From: JAXDLH01 sp034666705
Lineage (GTDB): Bacteria > Chloroflexota > UBA6077 > SHYK01
Direction of reading: 5' to 3'
Assembly: GCA_034666705.1 (NCBI GenBank)
Contig: JAXDLH010000355.1
Span: 1-27,275 of the forward strand
Length of the DNA: 27,275 bases
Below the pieces are notes generated by a model. It was not told where the DNA came from and did not search any database. It was given only the letters and a program-made list of their open reading frames with translations. This document shows positions 24,488 to 27,275 of the stretch, one piece after another; the stretch's first letter is position 1, and each line of letters begins with the position of its first letter. Both the position numbers and the translations under genes were made by a program.

Positions 24488-24895
24488 GTGGAACAGATGG
24501 ACAAGCGCATGCGCAAGCTGGACCTGATGATCCACGACATCGCCGAGCCCATCGTCGAGGGCTCCGATGACGCCGAGATCACGCTCGTCGGCTGGGGCAG
24601 TACGTACGGTCCGATCCATGAGGCGCGGCTCCTCCTGGAAGCCGAAGGCCACAAGGTGAACCATCTGCACTTCCACGAGATCTGGCCATTCCCGACCGAG
24701 CGCGCCGAGCCGGTGCTCAACCGCGCCCGCCGGATCGTGGACATCGAGAACAACTACACCGGCCAGCTCGCGCGGCTGATTCGCACCGAGACCGGCATCA
24801 ACATCGAGCACAAGATTCTCAAGTACAACGGCCGCGTGTTCATGGGCGACGAGATCGCGGAGCGCGTCCGCAACGAGGTAATGGCACGTGTCTGA
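24488..24895 (+). CDS. korA: C-terminal domain of the korA product, separated by an in-frame stop
   Basis: This 135-residue segment is in the same frame as korA, two codons after its TAG. Its sequence is the normal continuation of the fused subunit: VEQMDKRMRKLDLM, then GWGSTYGPIHEA, HFHEIWPFP and DIENNYTGQLARLIRTETG of the alpha-subunit core domain II. It is not an independent known protein. It could be made by reinitiation at GTG 24488 or ATG 24497. The nearest ribosome binding site (GAGGA at about 24470-24474) lies 13 bases before the GTG, longer than usual. The end overlaps korB by 8 bases. It may be a nonsense-mutated gene, a sequencing error or a genuinely split subunit. Confidence 0.75.
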   Translation: MEQMDKRMRKLDLMIHDIAEPIVEGSDDAEITLVGWGSTYGPIHEARLLLEAEGHKVNHLHFHEIWPFPTERAEPVLNRARRIVDIENNYTGQLARLIRTETGINIEHKILKYNGRVFMGDEIAERVRNEVMARV

Positions 24896-25757
24896 CGTCA
24901 AGATGTTCAACAACGACGTGAAGCCCACCTGGTGTGTCGGGTGCGGCGACTTCGGTATCCTCGCCTCGCTCAAGCAGGCGCTGGTTGGAATGGACCTCGA
25001 GCCCCATGAGGTGCTCCTGGTCTCCGGCATCGGCTGCGGCAGCAAGCTGCCCTACTACATGCGGGCGAACGGCTACGACTCGCTGCATGGCCGCGCATTG
25101 CCGGTGGCGACGGGCGCGAAGCTCGCCAATCACGCCTTGCACGTGATCGCGATCAGTGGTGATGGCGACGGATACGGCATCGGCGGCAACCACTTCATTC
25201 ACACCATGCGCCGTAATCCGGACATCACCCATATCGTGGAGAACAACCAGGTCTACGGGCTCACCAAGGGCCAGTACTCGCCCACGAGCACCAAGGGCTA
25301 CATCAGCAGCACCTCGCCCGAGGGTTCGATCGAGCTCCAGATCAACCCGATCGCGTTGGCGATGGCTGGCGGCGCCTCGTTCATCGGTCGCGGCTTCGCC
25401 AACGACCCGAAGCATCTGACCCAATTGATGATCAAGGCGATCAAGCACCGCGGCTATGCGCTGGTCGACGTGCTCCAGCCGTGCGTGACCTACAACAAGA
25501 TCAACACCGGCGCCTGGTACAAGGAGCGTGTCTATAAGCTGGACGAGGACTCCAGCTACGATGCGACCGACTACGAGCAGGCGTGGGCGAAGTGCCGCGA
25601 GTGGGAAGAGCGCATCCCGATTGGCGTGATCTACGAAGAGGACCGCCCAATCTACGAGGACGAAGTCTCCGAGCTTCGTGAGCTCGGTCCCCTGGTCCGC
25701 CAGGGCGCCAACCCCAACCGCGAGGTCCTGGAAGCGATCAAGGGCGAGTTCCTCTAG
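24888..25757 (+). CDS. korB: 2-oxoacid:ferredoxin oxidoreductase beta subunit
   Basis: This is the 289-residue beta subunit, carrying thiamine diphosphate and one 4Fe-4S cluster. The cysteines C16 and C19 (CVGCG), C50 (GIGC) and C199 (LQPC) match the four-cysteine spacing of two-subunit archaeal 2-oxoacid oxidoreductases. The thiamine-diphosphate/Mg motif GDGDGYGIGGNH is at 91-102, with ENNQVYGLTKGQYSPTS about 20 residues on, where homologs usually have DNQ. The GTG at 24888 overlaps the upstream frame by 8 bases and is preceded by GAGG. The stop is TAG, which shows that TAG normally ends translation here. A terminator follows about 40 bases later. Confidence 0.95.
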   Translation: MSDVKMFNNDVKPTWCVGCGDFGILASLKQALVGMDLEPHEVLLVSGIGCGSKLPYYMRANGYDSLHGRALPVATGAKLANHALHVIAISGDGDGYGIGGNHFIHTMRRNPDITHIVENNQVYGLTKGQYSPTSTKGYISSTSPEGSIELQINPIALAMAGGASFIGRGFANDPKHLTQLMIKAIKHRGYALVDVLQPCVTYNKINTGAWYKERVYKLDEDSSYDATDYEQAWAKCREWEERIPIGVIYEEDRPIYEDEVSELRELGPLVRQGANPNREVLEAIKGEFL

Positions 25758-25795
25758 ATCCAGCCCAATCCGCGTACATCCGTACGTCACTGAAG

Positions 25796-25829
25796 CGGCC
25801 GCCCCGGTACCTCCGGGGCGGCCGTTCTG
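25796..25829 (+). terminator. Strong hairpin terminator after korB
   Basis: CGGCCGCCCCGG and CCGGGGCGGCCG form a perfect 12 bp stem around the loop TACCT, followed by TTCTGG. The T run is short, so termination may be partly factor-dependent. Confidence 0.75.
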
Positions 25830-25884
25830 GTGTCATCGGTACCTTGGCAGCAGGGACCCGGTGGCAGTGGGCGTTTGCCCCTTC

Positions 25885-25923
25885 CGGCCGACAACATAAG
25901 GCAGAGAGGCCGTGGGTCGGCCG
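25885..25923 (+). repeat. Inverted repeat ahead of the micro-protein gene
   Basis: CGGCCGAC (25885-25892) and GTCGGCCG (25916-25923) are perfect 8 bp arms around 23 bases. The structure lies 40-78 bases before the start at 25963 and leaves that gene's ribosome binding site free. Confidence 0.4.
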
Positions 25924-25962
25924 CCGCCGTCAGGTCGGCATTCTGCTACCAGGAGTTACGCC

Positions 25963-26142
25963 ATGTTCACCATCAAGTCACTTCGCGTGCTCGGCCGCAT
26001 TGTCCTCGTGCAGCTCGTGCTCTCGGTGGTCGTCGTGAGCACGTTCTGGACCATGGCCCAGGCGGACGCTTCTTCAGCATCGCAATCGCCGGTCGCCGCG
26101 GTTCACGCGGACGCCTCCTCGAGCTCGCTCGGAAGCCACTGA
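25963..26142 (+). CDS. Small putative secreted or membrane-anchored peptide (59 residues)
   Basis: I do not recognise this protein. It has a basic N-terminus (MFTIKSLRVLGR), a hydrophobic core (about 13-29) and a likely signal peptidase site AQA-D at 32-35. That would leave a mature peptide of only about 25 Ser/Ala-rich residues. Within it ADASS occurs twice (34-38 and 49-53). ATG at 25963 is chosen because AGGAG lies seven bases upstream, much better than an in-frame start 17 codons earlier. It stands alone between the korB terminator and a non-coding region ahead of a secreted protein. It could be a membrane micro-protein if the signal is not cleaved. Confidence 0.6.
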   Translation: MFTIKSLRVLGRIVLVQLVLSVVVVSTFWTMAQADASSASQSPVAAVHADASSSSLGSH

Positions 26143-26554
26143 CCCGAGCGCGATCCTCGGCCGTAGAGCTTGTGTCTGGCAGGCCAGGTACTCCTCTGAG
26201 CTGACCCGGGGCTCGTCGACCTGCTCATAGCGAGCGGTCAGGCGGGCGCGGTACGCAGGCTGATTATGTTCGCTTCTGGCCGATCTCTTCCGGATCATTG
26301 GCCGCGAGCGACAACTCGTTACCAGTTATTGTGCATGAGCTATGCAATTTAGGGTTTTCCCTAAACTTCATCACGCGTAGTGCCTATGTTCCCCACATAG
26401 TCCTTGCATCGTCTGAGCCGTTTCGCATACGCTCCCGCCCGGATTGTCACGATCCGTGACATATCACCGGTACTGATCTGCCGGCGGGCGGCCCCTGCTG
26501 CCTCTCCCGGTGTGGTGGCGACCCTGCCCTGGCACATCATGCTGGAGGTGACGC
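26143..26554 (+). promoter_or_regulatory. Non-coding region with three palindromes ahead of a secreted protein
   Basis: No gene is supported in these 412 bases. Three separate perfect inverted repeats lie in a 114-base span: TTTAGGG-TTTT-CCCTAAA at 26348-26365, CTATGT-TCCCC-ACATAG at 26384-26400 (the arms begin at 26384 and 26395), and TGTCACG-ATC-CGTGACA at 26445-26461. The region is more AT-rich than its surroundings near 26320-26370. It is probably the regulatory region of the gene at 26555, whose ribosome binding site GGAGG is at 26544-26548. No promoter hexamers are clear enough to name. Confidence 0.5.
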
Positions 26555-27275
26555 ATGCCGCGTCGTGCCCGCCGCACCCTGAAGCTCTGGCAGCTCGTCA
26601 GCTTGCTCGTCCTCGCGATTGCGGCCCTGCCGGTCGCGCCGCCTTCGGAGAGCCCCACCGGGAATCCGCTCGCCGCGGCGCCGGTCCTCGCGCAGGGCAA
26701 CTCGATGGTCACGAGCCAGGCCGGCACCTTGCAGGTCCAGTTCGCTGGCATGGGCCAAGGCGTGGTTTGCACCGGTGACTTCGGCCTCTACTCGCCCGCC
26801 ACCCAGTCCATCTTCTACATGTCATACGCCACTGATCCGAGCACCCAGTACCAGCTCGGCTTCTATCCCGCCGGCACGTCGCTGGTCTTCTACTACACCC
26901 CCACGGCAGGCGGCGGCGGCTGCGCCGGCAGCACCGAACTGTCTTCGGATGCCGGCGCCGCCTACGTCTTTGTCTATGGAACCGATTACTGGCAGGTCGA
27001 CTTTGCGAGCATGAACGGGATCGATCCGGCCAACGGCATCTACGCCTACTACGTGCTGGTCCAGATTATTCCACCGCCGACCCCGACCCCGACGAGCACT
27101 CCGACTGCGACCTTTACCCCACCGCCGGCGGGCGGCGCAGCCATGACATACGGGGCGATCACCTTCGACGACCTGGCCAATGCGCCGTGCGACGTCACCG
27201 GTTCCACTCCGCTCAGCACCCGCTACCAGTCGCTCGGGGTGACCTTCAGCGGCAGCACCGCCAATAACGGCGGCA
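26555..27275 (+). CDS. Secreted protein with Pro/Thr linker, 3' end outside the window
   Basis: The first 240 residues are visible. The N-terminus is Arg-rich (MPRRARRTLK), followed by a hydrophobic signal core (about 14-29) and a likely cleavage region before residue 50 (VLAQG). Residues 50-170 form a beta-rich domain with two Cys (C72, C123) and many Tyr and Thr. I do not recognise this domain, and it is rich in YYTPTAGGGG-like loops. A PPPTPTPTSTPTATFTPPP linker spans about 173-191. A second domain begins with AITFDDLANAPC and YQSLGVTFSG, a start seen in various secreted carbohydrate- or surface-associated domains. ATG at 26555 follows GGAGG by six bases. It is probably an exported surface or extracellular protein. 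Confidence 0.75.
   Translation, partial: MPRRARRTLKLWQLVSLLVLAIAALPVAPPSESPTGNPLAAAPVLAQGNSMVTSQAGTLQVQFAGMGQGVVCTGDFGLYSPATQSIFYMSYATDPSTQYQLGFYPAGTSLVFYYTPTAGGGGCAGSTELSSDAGAAYVFVYGTDYWQVDFASMNGIDPANGIYAYYVLVQIIPPPTPTPTSTPTATFTPPPAGGAAMTYGAITFDDLANAPCDVTGSTPLSTRYQSLGVTFSGSTANNGG

Overview
The window looks like a chromosomal segment of a high-GC bacterium, most likely a Chloroflexota member of the Thermomicrobia/Sphaerobacter type. That placement is an inference from the GC-rich coding style, the gene arrangement and the feel of the protein sequences; no rRNA is present to prove it. Frequent GTG and TTG starts and many 4-base stop/start overlaps fit such a genome.

Positions 1-11200 (minus strand) hold a compact division and cell wall (dcw) cluster, transcribed right to left: mraZ, rsmH, an ftsL-like gene, ftsI, murF, mraY, murD, ftsW, murC and murB (cut by the window edge). 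Most joints are ATGA/GTGA/TTGA overlaps or gaps of a few bases, so this is one translationally coupled operon. Upstream of mraZ there is a good sigma70 promoter followed by six GTGG boxes, four of them spaced exactly 10 bp, which reads as the MraZ auto-operator. murE and murG are missing from their usual places, and FtsW carries a 140-residue low-complexity tail encoded by palindrome-rich DNA.

Positions 11200-14500 (minus strand) hold a roughly 300 bp structured intergenic stretch, a coiled-coil C4 zinc-ribbon protein, a PIG-L deacetylase, a GT4 (MshA/BshA-like) glycosyltransferase and a tRNA-Ile with anticodon UAU. Positions 14550-18185 (plus strand) hold a CNNM/CBS membrane protein, a LysR-family regulator with palindromic sites at its start and an unusual NG-repeat tail, a nested palindromic repeat element, and a monofunctional biotin ligase. 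Positions 18188-18488 are a repeat-bearing convergent gap.

Positions 18488-22240 (minus strand) are a MoxR ATPase - DUF58 - polytopic membrane protein (DUF4129-like) operon; the last gene has its ribosome binding site inside a perfect 20 bp palindrome. Positions 22376-25830 (plus strand) carry an IscA/HesB-type Fe-S protein with its own promoter and terminator, then a 2-oxoacid:ferredoxin oxidoreductase pair. The gamma-alpha fused subunit is split by one in-frame TAG while the reading frame continues intact beyond it. KorB is complete and also ends in TAG.

The right end (25830-27275) is accessory in character: a 59-residue putative secreted micro-protein, a 412 bp non-coding region with three separate palindromes, and the first 240 residues of a secreted multidomain protein with a Pro/Thr linker.

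The observations most worth following are the in-frame amber codon in korA, the MraZ box array, the ribosome-binding-site palindrome, the tRNA-Ile(UAU), the palindromes around the LysR start, and the micro-protein plus palindrome region at the right end. I see no CRISPR array, transposase, prophage or clear novel defence system.
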